Origin: Acidobacteriota bacterium
GTDB taxonomy: Bacteria > Acidobacteriota > Vicinamibacteria > Vicinamibacterales > JAKQTR01
Assembly (NCBI GenBank): GCA_026393675.1
Contig: JAPKZQ010000046.1
Location: 62,001 to 126,000, forward strand
Length of the DNA stretch: 64,000 bases
Direction: 5' to 3'
Of this stretch, positions 1 through 7,223 are shown in pieces. How positions within the stretch are numbered: position 1 is the stretch's first letter; each line of letters opens with the position of its first letter. The notes under the pieces are model-generated. The model saw nothing but the letters and a program-made list of their open reading frames with translations, did no database searches and was not told where the DNA came from. A program made the position numbers and the translations under genes.

Positions 1-329
1 TCGAGCCCGAGCAGGGACGCTTTCTCAACTACGACGTGGTCCTGCCGCCTGCGGGCGAGAATCCGCATCCCATCGAGTGTCTGTCGGGCGCCGAGCGGAC
101 CCGGTCGATCGAGGATCTCGAGCGCCGGATGATGGATCTCAATTACCCCATGGCCTATTTCGCGCCTTTCTTCGATTTGTTCACGTCCCTCGATGGCAAC
201 GGGGGGAAGATCGCGTGTGCCGGCGCGGGTTTCGGAGTGGAGCGGCTGACGTACGCGATTCTGGGGCTCAAGGACATCCACGAGGTCTATCCCTTTCCCC
301 GCATGGCCGAAGGGCGGATCGCCATTTAG
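1..329 (+). CDS. Class II aminoacyl-tRNA synthetase (Asp/Asn/Lys type), C-terminal fragment
   Basis: The reading frame is open from the left window edge to TAG at 327-329, so only about the last 108 residues are visible. It ends with the class II motif 3 pattern GAGFGVERL followed by a DIHEVYPFPR stretch. That closely resembles the end of asparaginyl- and aspartyl-tRNA synthetases (GxGxGxER ... PFPR). The motif 3 arginine binds ATP in this family. Whether it is AsnRS, AspRS or an asparagine-synthetase-like paralogue cannot be decided, because the anticodon-binding domain and motifs 1 and 2 lie outside the window. Confidence 0.7.
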   Translation, partial: EPEQGRFLNYDVVLPPAGENPHPIECLSGAERTRSIEDLERRMMDLNYPMAYFAPFFDLFTSLDGNGGKIACAGAGFGVERLTYAILGLKDIHEVYPFPRMAEGRIAI

Positions 330-385
330 TCTCGCGCAGGATCGGGCGTGACGACGTTGACGAGGCAGCAAGGCCATCGCCCCGG

Positions 386-826
386 CTATTTTCTTGTCGG
401 CGCGAGATGCGCGTCGAGGAACGCGTCGATGTCGGCAAGCGTGCTGTAAGCCAGCGACGTGGCGTGCCGGTGAGAAAGTCCGCTGATCATGCGTGAGATC
501 GCGCCCTGCCGGTCGGCGTGATAGAGCACGTAGGCGCACTGGCCCGACTGCGCCGCACGGCCGAGAATGTAGCCGACCTCGAATCCCACACCGAAGCTGG
601 AGCCCGACGCCTCGGCCACAAGGATGTCGGCGGCGTCGAGCCACTCGACATCCCGCGTGAACACGTGCTCGGCGGTCACACGGCTTTCGACCGCCTCAAC
701 ATCGTCTCGAAGCAGGTGCGACGTCAGCACCTCGTGCCCGAGATGCACGAGCCGATCGTGAATGTGACGCGCCGCCGCAACCGCTCCGCGGTCTCCCCGA
801 ACAGTACACGCCAGGTAGATACGCAT
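386..826 (-). CDS. Nucleoside 2-deoxyribosyltransferase-like protein (DNPH1/Rcl type)
   Basis: The 146-residue protein starts MRIYLACTVRG, the beta-strand and loop typical of the nucleoside 2-deoxyribosyltransferase / 2'-deoxynucleoside 5'-phosphate N-hydrolase fold. It carries EASGSSFGVGFEVGYILG near residues 92-109, which matches the family's phosphate-binding and catalytic-Glu segment. Relatives cleave the N-glycosidic bond of deoxynucleotides in nucleotide clean-up. Length fits DNPH1 (about 150-170 aa). It lies 52 bp downstream of the threonine aldolase on the same strand, so the two may be co-transcribed. Substrate is not readable from the sequence. Confidence 0.75.
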   Translation of the reverse strand: MRIYLACTVRGDRGAVAAARHIHDRLVHLGHEVLTSHLLRDDVEAVESRVTAEHVFTRDVEWLDAADILVAEASGSSFGVGFEVGYILGRAAQSGQCAYVLYHADRQGAISRMISGLSHRHATSLAYSTLADIDAFLDAHLAPTRK

Positions 827-878
827 GCCGGCTCCAGTATTCTCATCCCTTCGACCGCCGACCTCGCCTCACCGTCTG

Positions 879-1943
879 TCAGGGTCGCGCGAGCGCCGCG
901 GCCCAGGGCTGGGCCGTCACGGTCGACCGAATCACGTCGATGGCGCGCTCGATGTCCGGTCTCGTAATGCCGCGGTAGGTCACGAAGCGGACCACCGATC
1001 CCATCCCCGGCAGACCGCGCACGCCCTGCTCGCGCAGGTGGGTCGCGAAGGTTGCGGCATCGATGCCCAACCCCTTGACGTCCACATTGACGATGTTGCT
1101 CTGCACGGCGTGCAGATCGACAGACAAGCCTGGGATTAACGCCACGGCTTGGGCGAACAAGCGGGCGTTGTTGTGATCCTCGGCGAGCCGCCCGATCATG
1201 CTCCGCAGAGCGACGAGTCCGGGCGCGGCAATCACGCCGGCCTGGCGCATCGCAGCGCCGAACGACCGGCGCACCTTGCCGGCTCGCTCGATAAAGGCGC
1301 TCGATCCGGCGAGTACCGACCCCACGGGTGCCGACAGGCCCTTCGACAGACAGAAACTGACGGTATCGACCGAACGGACCAGTTCGCGCGCCTCGACGCC
1401 GAGTGCGACCGCCGCGTTGAAGATGCGCGCGCCGTCGAGATGCACCGAGAGGCCGCACTCGCGACCGATGGAGGCCAGTTCGTCGATCTGCGCCGCCGGC
1501 ATCACCGTGCCGCCAGCGGCATTGTGCGTGTTCTCCAGGCACAGGATGCCGCGCGCCGGGTACATCGTTGCCGCCTTCTTCCCGGCCCACCGCACGCGAT
1601 CCGGATCAGGCGCCCCGTAGTGCCCGCCGACAGGAATCACCAGCAGCCCGCAGGCCGCGGCGACGCCGCTGAATTCCATGCCGTACACGTGCGCGCTCTC
1701 CTCGACGATCGCCGCCGCGCCCGGTTCGGCATGCGTGCGCAGCGCGAGCGTATTCGACATCGTGCCGCTGATGGTGAAGACGGCCGCATCCTTGCCCATC
1801 AACCGGGCCGATTCGGCTTCAAGTTCACGAACCGTGGGATCGCCGTCGCGCGAATCGTCGCCCAGTTTCGCCGTCACCATGCTCTGGAGCATCTCCGGCG
1901 TCGGCAGGGTGAGCGTGTCGCTGCGCAGATCGATGAGTGCCAT
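879..1943 (-). CDS. ltaE: Low-specificity L-threonine aldolase
   Basis: This fold-type I PLP enzyme cleaves L-threonine or L-allo-threonine to glycine and acetaldehyde. The ATG at 1941-1943 gives 354 residues beginning MALIDLRSDTLTLPTPEM, the standard family N-terminus; the frame runs further upstream but that part looks non-coding. GDDSRDGDPTVRELE and HLDGARIFNAAVALG (the aspartate that contacts the PLP ring) are present. FCLSKGLSAPVGS supplies the PLP lysine. Length matches the family (330-360 aa). Confidence 0.92.
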   Translation of the reverse strand: MALIDLRSDTLTLPTPEMLQSMVTAKLGDDSRDGDPTVRELEAESARLMGKDAAVFTISGTMSNTLALRTHAEPGAAAIVEESAHVYGMEFSGVAAACGLLVIPVGGHYGAPDPDRVRWAGKKAATMYPARGILCLENTHNAAGGTVMPAAQIDELASIGRECGLSVHLDGARIFNAAVALGVEARELVRSVDTVSFCLSKGLSAPVGSVLAGSSAFIERAGKVRRSFGAAMRQAGVIAAPGLVALRSMIGRLAEDHNNARLFAQAVALIPGLSVDLHAVQSNIVNVDVKGLGIDAATFATHLREQGVRGLPGMGSVVRFVTYRGITRPDIERAIDVIRSTVTAQPWAAALARP

Positions 1944-2242
1944 ATCGCACGACTCCACATACGGGGCCTGACCGATGATCGTCGCTATTGTATCGCGGGG
2001 GCCCGAACGATGCGTCGACGCGGAAGCCTCGCTGCCCGATGCGCTTGGAGAATTCTGTTGACGCGCACGAGGCCGCGGCGATGACGGCGGGGAGGCCCGG
2101 GCTGAGCGGCCCACTTCCATGGGCTCGGGCAAAAGGTCTAGTCATGATACACGTCCCGGCCCGGCCTCGCGGGGACTCCCCCTGGGGAAGATCCGTCGCC
2201 CAGACCGGCCCTCGTGCAGCCCCCTGCGGTGCAGGCGGGGCG

Positions 2243-2365
2243 TCAGTAATGGGGAAAGAGGATGGCGTTGCGAACCCGCAGGTCGCCGGACAGGTACAGG
2301 TCGCGGAGGGCGGCGTGCTGGGTCTTGCCGTTGTGAGCGTCAACCCTGCAATTGGCGCCGTCCTT
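2243..2365 (-). pseudogene. Possible decayed gene end (40 codons)
   Basis: A minus-strand frame opens after an in-frame TAG at 2366-2368 and ends with TGA at 2243-2245. Its residues (GKTQHAALRDLYLSGDLRV and RNAILFPHY at the C-terminus) read like ordinary globular protein rather than a shadow frame, yet there is no start codon. The sequence upstream is out of frame. I do not recognise the family. It may be the tail of a gene destroyed when the neighbouring cassette or other DNA was inserted. This rests on composition only. Confidence 0.25.
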
Positions 2366-2399
2366 CTATCCACGGATAACTGGGCAATTGACGCCATCC
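2348..2399. repeat. Short direct repeat, 16 bp with two mismatches
   Basis: GCAATTGGCGCCGTCC at 2348-2363 is repeated as GCAATTGACGCCATCC at 2384-2399, ten bases before the GTTAGCC that opens the integron-type cassette. It could be a relic of an earlier insertion or the remains of a recombination site, but it lacks the palindrome of an attC. No function is assigned. Confidence 0.5.
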
Positions 2400-2469
2400 A
2401 TATGTGACGTTAGCCTGCTTGGCATTCCTGGCGAAGACTGGCATCATGAACGCACGCGAGCCGAACTGA

Positions 2470-2712
2470 ATGCCGAAGATCACCAACATCCCGGGCCCGT
2501 ACTGGTTGTTCTTCTACAGCTTCGACTGTAGCGAGCCCATGCACGTGCACGTTCGGCGGGAGAAGAAGACCTGCAAGTTCTGGCTCGCTCCGGTAGAACT
2601 GGCGTGGAATCATGGATTTGCGCCACGGGAACTGAACGACATCCGGGTCCTGATTCAGGAACACGGACAGAACATCATCGAGGCTTGGTATGAGCACTGC
2701 GGTCAGCGTTGA
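2470..2712 (+). CDS. DUF4160 family protein
   Basis: An 80-residue protein, MPKITNIPGPYWLFFYSFD..., with the DUF4160 hallmarks: an N-terminal Y/F-rich strand, the EPMHVHVRREKKTCKFWL histidine/basic segment, and a C-terminal ELNDIRVLIQEH helix. DUF4160 genes are usually followed by a DUF2442 gene, and the pair has been treated as a toxin-antitoxin-like module. The biochemical activity is unknown. The stop overlaps the start of the DUF2442 gene by 23 bp, implying translational coupling. It is the first gene of the integron cassette, 54 bp after its GTTAGCC boundary. Confidence 0.85.
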   Translation: MPKITNIPGPYWLFFYSFDCSEPMHVHVRREKKTCKFWLAPVELAWNHGFAPRELNDIRVLIQEHGQNIIEAWYEHCGQR

Positions 2713-3061
2713 ATCGAGAGTCAGCCGGGTCGAAGTGACCGGCGAAGTCATCACGGCCTACCTGGTGGACGGACGCGTCATCAGCGTTCCGCTTGCTTGG
2801 TCCTGGCGCCTATCCGAGGCGAATCCGGCACAGCGGGCGAATTGGACGCTTATTGGCGATGGTCAGGGAGTGCACTGGCCAGACGTAGACGAGGATCTGA
2901 GTGCCGAGGGCATGCTGCACGGCATTCCCGCTCACCGGCCAGGTACACGCGCCGCAAGTCCTGGTGCGACAACGCCGGCTAACAAGGCGGTGCAGCCGAC
3001 GAGCCGCGCGCGGCAGAGGGCCAACAAGTCGCGACCGGCATCACACGCGGCTCGCGGCTGA
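2690..3061 (+). CDS. DUF2442 family protein with an attC-encoded tail
   Basis: Residues 1 to about 85 match DUF2442: a strand pair VTGEVITAYLVDGRVISVPLAW followed by RANWTLIGDGQGVHWPDVD and EDLSAEGMLHGIP. Family members are 80-100 residues; this one reads on for about 35 residues of low-complexity, Ala/Arg/Ser-rich sequence. That tail is simply the translation of the cassette's attC, and its TGA (3059-3061) falls in the 3' arm of the attC stem. It is coupled to the DUF4160 gene upstream, and the pair may act as a stabilising toxin-antitoxin-like unit, as often found in integron cassettes. Role unproven. Confidence 0.83.
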   Translation: MSTAVSVESRVSRVEVTGEVITAYLVDGRVISVPLAWSWRLSEANPAQRANWTLIGDGQGVHWPDVDEDLSAEGMLHGIPAHRPGTRAASPGATTPANKAVQPTSRARQRANKSRPASHAARG

Positions 3062-3077
3062 CCCCCGGACGTTGGCG
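2977..3077 (+). other. attC recombination site (101 bp)
   Basis: The order of elements is R'' GGCTAAC (2977-2983), L'' arm CAGCCGACGAGCCGCG (2993-3008), a loop of 37 bp, L' arm CGCGGCTCGCGGCTG (3046-3060) and R' GTTGGCG (3071-3077). The two arms pair perfectly over 15 bp except for one unpaired A (2999) in the left arm. Such an extrahelical base in L'' is the strand-discriminating feature of integron attC sites. The R' box departs from GTTRRRY at its sixth position. Confidence 0.82.
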
Positions 3078-3113
3078 GGCAACCGACGACCGGTATTTCA
3101 GGTTCGGGTCAGA

Positions 3114-3476
3114 CTACCGATGCGCGCGCCGCTTGGACCAGTTCTCGACGGCGATCTCTCTGAAGCGAGCGAAGTCCCTGGTGTTCAGGGTGACCAATAC
3201 CAGTTGGTTGACATGGGCGATCGCGGCGATCTGGCCATCGACGAACGGCGCAGTCCGGCCGAGTGCCTCGAGACGTGCTCGCTCATGGCCGTGCCACGTC
3301 GCCGCAAACTCGTCATACGGAAGAATTGGAAACGATATCTGTATGACGTCGTGGAGATAGGTTTCGAGAGCAACTCGGCGCTTGCCTCTTGGCAGCCGAC
3401 GGCAGCCGTACGTGAGCTCGTGCCAGACCGGCGCCGCTCTCCGAACGACCGTTGCCGTACTTCGGAATCGGGGCAC
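3114..3476 (-). pseudogene. Truncated VapC-type PIN-domain toxin
   Basis: The frame encodes the last ~110 residues of a VapC family PIN nuclease: VWHELTYGCRRLPRGKRR, FPILPYDEFAATWHGHERARLEA, GRTAPFVDGQIAAIA and VTLNTRDFARF. PIN toxins cleave RNA using four acidic residues held by Mg2+. The N-terminal strand with the first catalytic Asp (normally within an LLDTN motif) is absent. The only usable start is a GTG that overlaps the stop of the upstream gene, where homology to VapC has already ended. No VapB antitoxin gene is beside it. It is most likely an inactive remnant. Confidence 0.72.
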
Positions 3477-3799
3477 TACGCCTGAAGGAGGCGCCGGAGC
3501 TCGCCTTCGAGGCCTTCGCGGATGCGATTCTCGCCGACGAACATCAAGACGACGCCGGGAATCTCAACGTCCAGCACGAGCGACGTCCCCGACACGGTGA
3601 GGTGGCCGGACACGGCGGCGTTGAAGAAACCGCGCGACGCCAGGAACTTGAAGTCGAGTCTTTCATCGACCCACCGGGCCTCGATGTCGTGCACCTCGAC
3701 TCCGGCGGGCCACTGGCGGCCCACCAGTTCCTTGATGAGATCGTCGAGTCTTCGTTGGACCTCCTCGACCCCGAGCGTGTGCGCCGCTTCGATTCGCAT
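3476..3799 (-). CDS. Polyhydroxyalkanoic acid system family protein (PHA_gran_rgn-like)
   Basis: A small soluble protein of 107 residues from the ATG at 3797-3799 (MRIEAAHTLGVEEVQRRLDD). It resembles the short proteins annotated as polyhydroxyalkanoic acid system proteins: an N-terminal HTLG-x-EEV helix, a central ARWVDERLDFKFLASRGFFNAAVSGHL-type beta-sheet, and a C-terminal REGLEGELRRLL helix. Their role is not established. An alternative ATG at 3839-3841 adds 14 residues but crowds the divergent promoter of the hydrolase gene at 3870. Its TAG overlaps the GTG of the VapC remnant. Confidence 0.65.
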   Translation of the reverse strand: MRIEAAHTLGVEEVQRRLDDLIKELVGRQWPAGVEVHDIEARWVDERLDFKFLASRGFFNAAVSGHLTVSGTSLVLDVEIPGVVLMFVGENRIREGLEGELRRLLQA

Positions 3800-3869
3800 A
3801 AGTGTGCCGGTCTCCGGTTCGTGTTGCCGGAACGATATCATGCGACACGTTTCTGGTAGCATTCCCGGT

Positions 3870-5594
3870 ATGCTTACACGCTCATCCACCCGCCCGCGTC
3901 TGGTTCCGGCGCTGGTCCTGACGGCGCTTGTCGGCAGCCTCGTATCCTTCGGCGCACAAACCTTCCCTCCAGGCTATGACGTCATCATTGCTGGGGGACG
4001 CGTCGTCGATGGCACCGGCGCGCCGTGGTTCATGGCCGACGTGGCCATCAACGGCGATCGCATCGCGGCCGTCGGCGACCTGCGGGACCGATCCGCCAAA
4101 ACGCGCGTCGATGCGACGGGGCTGGTGGTGGCGCCCGGCTTCATCGACATGCTCGGCCAGTCAGAGTTCAACATCCTGGTGGACGGCCGTGCGGCGTCGA
4201 AGATCATGCAGGGGGTGACGACGGAGATTACCGGCGAGGGGACGGCGATTGCGCCTGTCAACGATCGGATGCTCCAGGCCGCGAAGGCCACCTGGGACCA
4301 CTTCAAGGTCGCGCAAGACTTCCACACGCTGGCGGAGTACTTCACGCGTATCGAGACCCGGTCGAAAGCCGCGATCAACGTGGGCACCTTCGTCGGCGTC
4401 GGCGGGGTGCGCGACTATGTGATTGGCCGCGAGAACACACCGGCGACTCCAGCCGCGATGGAACAGATGAAGGCGCTGGTCGCGCAGGCGATGCGCGAGG
4501 GCGCGCTGGGCCTGAGTTCGTCGCTCCAGTACGTGCCGGATCGGTTCGCGACCACCGATGAGATTGTCGAACTGGCCAGGGTCGCGCGCCAGTACGGCGG
4601 CGTCTATCTGACGCATCAGCGTTCGGAAGCGGGCCAGATCTTCGAGTCGATGGACGAGGCCTTCGCGGTGGCGGAGCGGGCCCAGATCCCCACCGAGATC
4701 TGGCACCTGAAGACCGCCTACAAGGCGAACTGGGGCAAGATGCCCGAGGTGTTGCGCCGCATCGAAGCCGCCCGCGCACGCGGGCTCGACGTCACCGCGA
4801 ATCAGTATCCCTACACGCGTGCGTCAAACGATCTGGCGTCGTGCCTGCCCCTGTGGGTGCGCGAAGGGACGGTCGACGCGATGGTGGCGCGGCTCAAGGA
4901 CCTGTCGCTGCGCGATCGCATCAAGAAGGAGATGGATGACCCGTCGGTGACGGCCTGGGAAAACCAGTGGTTCGGGTCGGGCGGTGGCGACGGCGTCATG
5001 GTGTCGTCGGTGCTGAACAAGGACCTGCGCAAGTACGAGGGGATGACGCTGACGCAAATCGGCAAGGTGATGGGCAAGGACCCGCGCGACGCCCTGATGG
5101 ACCTGGTAATAGCCGATCATGGCGAGACGGCGTGCATCATCGCGATTATGACCGAGGAGGACGTGCGGACCGCCCTCAAACACCCGCTGGTCTCCATCGA
5201 CACCGACTCCGGCGCCAAGGCCGAAGACGGCCCGCTCGCGGAATCGAAATCGCATCCGCGCGCCTGGGGCACCTTCGCCCGCATTCTTGGCAAATACGTG
5301 CGCGACGAGAAGCTCCTCACGCTCGAAGAAGCCGTCCGCAAGATGACGTCACGCGCGGCCAGCCGCGTCGGCCTGCAGGATCGCGGCGTGCTGCGACCGG
5401 GCCTGGCGGCCGACATCACGGTGTTCGATCCCGCCACGATTCGCGATATCTCGACGTTCGAGGATCCGACGCATTACTCGGTCGGCGTGAAGTACGTGTT
5501 CGTCAACGGCCGGGCGGTCGTCGCCAACGGAACGATCACCGACGAGCGCCCGGGTCGGCCGCTTCGCGGTCCCGGCTACCGCCCGACAAAGTGA
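3870..5594 (+). CDS. Exported amidohydrolase of the N-acyl-D-amino-acid deacylase type, lacking the HxH motif
   Basis: The 574-residue protein starts at ATG 3870 with a hydrophobic signal peptide (about residues 1-30). It continues with the amidohydrolase opening DVIIAGGRVVDGTGAPWF. Later it has EIWHLKTAYKANWG, a long central alpha/beta barrel, and the closing PGLAADITVFDPATI and FVNGRAVV typical of D-aminoacylase and dihydroorotase relatives. The metal-binding HxH that normally follows PGFID is replaced by PGFIDMLGQSEFN, so the metal centre must differ or be incomplete. Relatives remove acyl groups from N-acyl-D-amino acids; substrate here is unknown. The upstream gene is divergent. Confidence 0.8.
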   Translation: MLTRSSTRPRLVPALVLTALVGSLVSFGAQTFPPGYDVIIAGGRVVDGTGAPWFMADVAINGDRIAAVGDLRDRSAKTRVDATGLVVAPGFIDMLGQSEFNILVDGRAASKIMQGVTTEITGEGTAIAPVNDRMLQAAKATWDHFKVAQDFHTLAEYFTRIETRSKAAINVGTFVGVGGVRDYVIGRENTPATPAAMEQMKALVAQAMREGALGLSSSLQYVPDRFATTDEIVELARVARQYGGVYLTHQRSEAGQIFESMDEAFAVAERAQIPTEIWHLKTAYKANWGKMPEVLRRIEAARARGLDVTANQYPYTRASNDLASCLPLWVREGTVDAMVARLKDLSLRDRIKKEMDDPSVTAWENQWFGSGGGDGVMVSSVLNKDLRKYEGMTLTQIGKVMGKDPRDALMDLVIADHGETACIIAIMTEEDVRTALKHPLVSIDTDSGAKAEDGPLAESKSHPRAWGTFARILGKYVRDEKLLTLEEAVRKMTSRAASRVGLQDRGVLRPGLAADITVFDPATIRDISTFEDPTHYSVGVKYVFVNGRAVVANGTITDERPGRPLRGPGYRPTK

Positions 5595-5600
5595 AAAGGT

Positions 5601-7148
5601 CTATCGCTCGTAGGATTCGCGGCGGCTGGCCTCGGTCAGCCTGATCACGTAGCGCAACGGATCGCGGCGGAAGCGTGTCTTGAACTCGGCCAGGCTCGCC
5701 GCGCCGCCGTAGCTGACGGCCGACGCCAGGTGCTTCATCATGTCGCCGAGCACCGGGCGGACCGATCCGCGCGCCGGCACGCTCACCTCGATCCCTTCGG
5801 CGCCGAGCGCTTCGAGATCGACCTCATCGTCGTCTTCGACATCGAGCCGGTCCTTAATGGCCTGGATCGACGCCATCCCGCGCAACACCTTGAACGGAAC
5901 CTTCACGACTTTCTGTGATTCGGGCAGCAGCACCGACTTCTGCACCACGTCGCCGGGCGTTTCGATCGTGCCAGCGAACGCGCTTCCCAGCATCACCGTA
6001 TCGCCGCCGAAGAGCAGCGCTTCGACAATCGCGCCGTCCCGGCGAATACCGCCATCAGCGATAATGGGAATATCGTCGGCGATGGCTGCCCGGCACTCGA
6101 CGAGCGCCTGCAACTGCGGCACACCGAACGAGGTGGTCAGTCGCGTGCTGCACCCGCCGCCGGGACCGATGCCCACCTTGATTCCGTCGACGCCGAGATC
6201 GGCCAGCGCACGCGCGCCGTCGGCGGTCGCGACGTTGCCGGCCACGACTTCGAAATCGCCGAAGCGCTGCCGGAACGCCTTCATCGCCTTCCGCATCACG
6301 AGGGAATGACCGTGTGCGATGTCGATCACCAGCACATCAACGCCGGCCTTGATGAGCTCCGCCGCGCGCTCCAGGTAGTCGCCCTTGGCCCCGATCGCGG
6401 CCCCGACCAGCAGCCGGCCGTTTTCGTCCCGGGACGCGAACGGCAGGCGCTTCTGGTGCAGGAGGTCTCTGGCCGTGATGAGGCCGACGAGCACGCCCGC
6501 GCGGTCGACCAGCGGCAGCTTCTTCACCTTGCGCTCGATCATCAGGCGTTCGGCCGCGACCATCGAGAGCCGGCCCACGTGCACGATCAGGCGCTCGCGC
6601 GGCGTCATGCGGTCCGCGACGGTCAGTCGTGCGGCATCGGCCCGGCCGTCGACGAACCGGACGTCGCGCTGCGTCAGCAAACCCAGCAGGTGCCGTCCGC
6701 CGTCGACGACCACCAGTGTGCCCACGCCACGCCGCTCCATCACGGCGAGGGCCGCACTGAGCGAGTCGTCCGGGCCGGTGGTCCACGGGTCGGCAATCAC
6801 GAGATGCTGCGTCCGCTTGACCAGTTGCACCTCGCGGACCTGCGGCTCGATGTCTCCCGGCCTGAAGCCCCGGTCGATCACACCCAGGCCGCCTTCTTCC
6901 GCCAGCACCATCGCCATCGGCGCCCGCGTCACCGTGTCCATGTTGGCCGACACGATGGGCCGCCGCAGCGTGATGTGCCGCGAGAAACGGCACGACAGAT
7001 CGATCCCCGCGGGATCCCGGCGTTCGAGCACGCTGTAGTGCGGCGTCAGGAGAAAGTCGTCGAAGGTGCACCCGGCGACCAGGGTCCTGAGCTTCCGCCA
7101 TGCGCCCGCCGTCCGACTGTCCGCCGACCGCCGCTGTTGCCTGGCCAT
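5601..7148 (-). CDS. guaB: IMP dehydrogenase / GMP reductase family protein with CBS pair
   Basis: This TIM-barrel protein (515 aa) opens with TFDDFLLTPHYSVL and PIVSANMDTVT, as in IMP dehydrogenases. Two CBS domains (about residues 115-235) are inserted in the barrel. It then shows VLVIDIAHGHS, VVAGNVATADGARALADLG and the nucleotide-binding IIADGGIRRDG. The catalytic loop reads GIGPGGGCSTRLTTSFGVPQ with Cys333, whereas the classic form is GPGSxCTTR. The flap is short and ends in SYGGA. It most likely oxidises IMP to XMP in GMP synthesis, but GuaB1-type GMP reductase activity is possible. Its start faces speA across 75 bp. Confidence 0.8.
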   Translation of the reverse strand: MARQQRRSADSRTAGAWRKLRTLVAGCTFDDFLLTPHYSVLERRDPAGIDLSCRFSRHITLRRPIVSANMDTVTRAPMAMVLAEEGGLGVIDRGFRPGDIEPQVREVQLVKRTQHLVIADPWTTGPDDSLSAALAVMERRGVGTLVVVDGGRHLLGLLTQRDVRFVDGRADAARLTVADRMTPRERLIVHVGRLSMVAAERLMIERKVKKLPLVDRAGVLVGLITARDLLHQKRLPFASRDENGRLLVGAAIGAKGDYLERAAELIKAGVDVLVIDIAHGHSLVMRKAMKAFRQRFGDFEVVAGNVATADGARALADLGVDGIKVGIGPGGGCSTRLTTSFGVPQLQALVECRAAIADDIPIIADGGIRRDGAIVEALLFGGDTVMLGSAFAGTIETPGDVVQKSVLLPESQKVVKVPFKVLRGMASIQAIKDRLDVEDDDEVDLEALGAEGIEVSVPARGSVRPVLGDMMKHLASAVSYGGAASLAEFKTRFRRDPLRYVIRLTEASRRESYER

Positions 7149-7189
7149 CGTCTGCCTCCGCCTGGAATGTGTCGATCGTCAAATCGTCG

Positions 7190-7217
7190 ATGACACGCGC
7201 GAAAAAATCTGTATCAT
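7190..7217 (+). promoter_or_regulatory. Candidate sigma-70 promoter of speA
   Basis: ATGACA (7190-7195) and TATCAT (7212-7217) are separated by 16 bp. Transcription from this -10 would start at about 7223-7226, at the GTG start codon (7224), and there is no Shine-Dalgarno sequence before that GTG. A leaderless speA mRNA is therefore possible. The call rests on motif inspection alone. Confidence 0.4.
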
Positions 7218-7223
7218 GAAAAC

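Larger units (their letters stand above)
1944..2408. other. Intergenic region with little coding signal
   Basis: The 465 bp between the threonine aldolase start and the cassette boundary contain no convincing complete gene. The overlapping frames on both strands have atypical composition and no family-like motif. What can be seen is a 40-codon minus-strand frame that looks like a decayed gene end (listed separately) and a pair of short direct repeats. The aldolase promoter should lie near 1950-2050, but I could not single out clear -35/-10 elements. Confidence 0.5.
2409..3077 (+). mobile_element. Integron-type gene cassette carrying DUF4160/DUF2442 pair
   Basis: The segment has the organisation of an integrated integron cassette. 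It opens with the core site GTTAGCC (2409-2415), contains two short genes, and closes with a 101-bp palindromic attC ending in GTTGGCG. The R'' box of the attC, GGCTAAC (2977-2983), is the exact reverse complement of the opening GTTAGCC. That is expected because both came from the same circular cassette joint. No attC precedes it, so it may have been inserted at a non-att secondary site, or its neighbours were lost. A truncated integron integrase lies 9 kb away. Confidence 0.8.
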
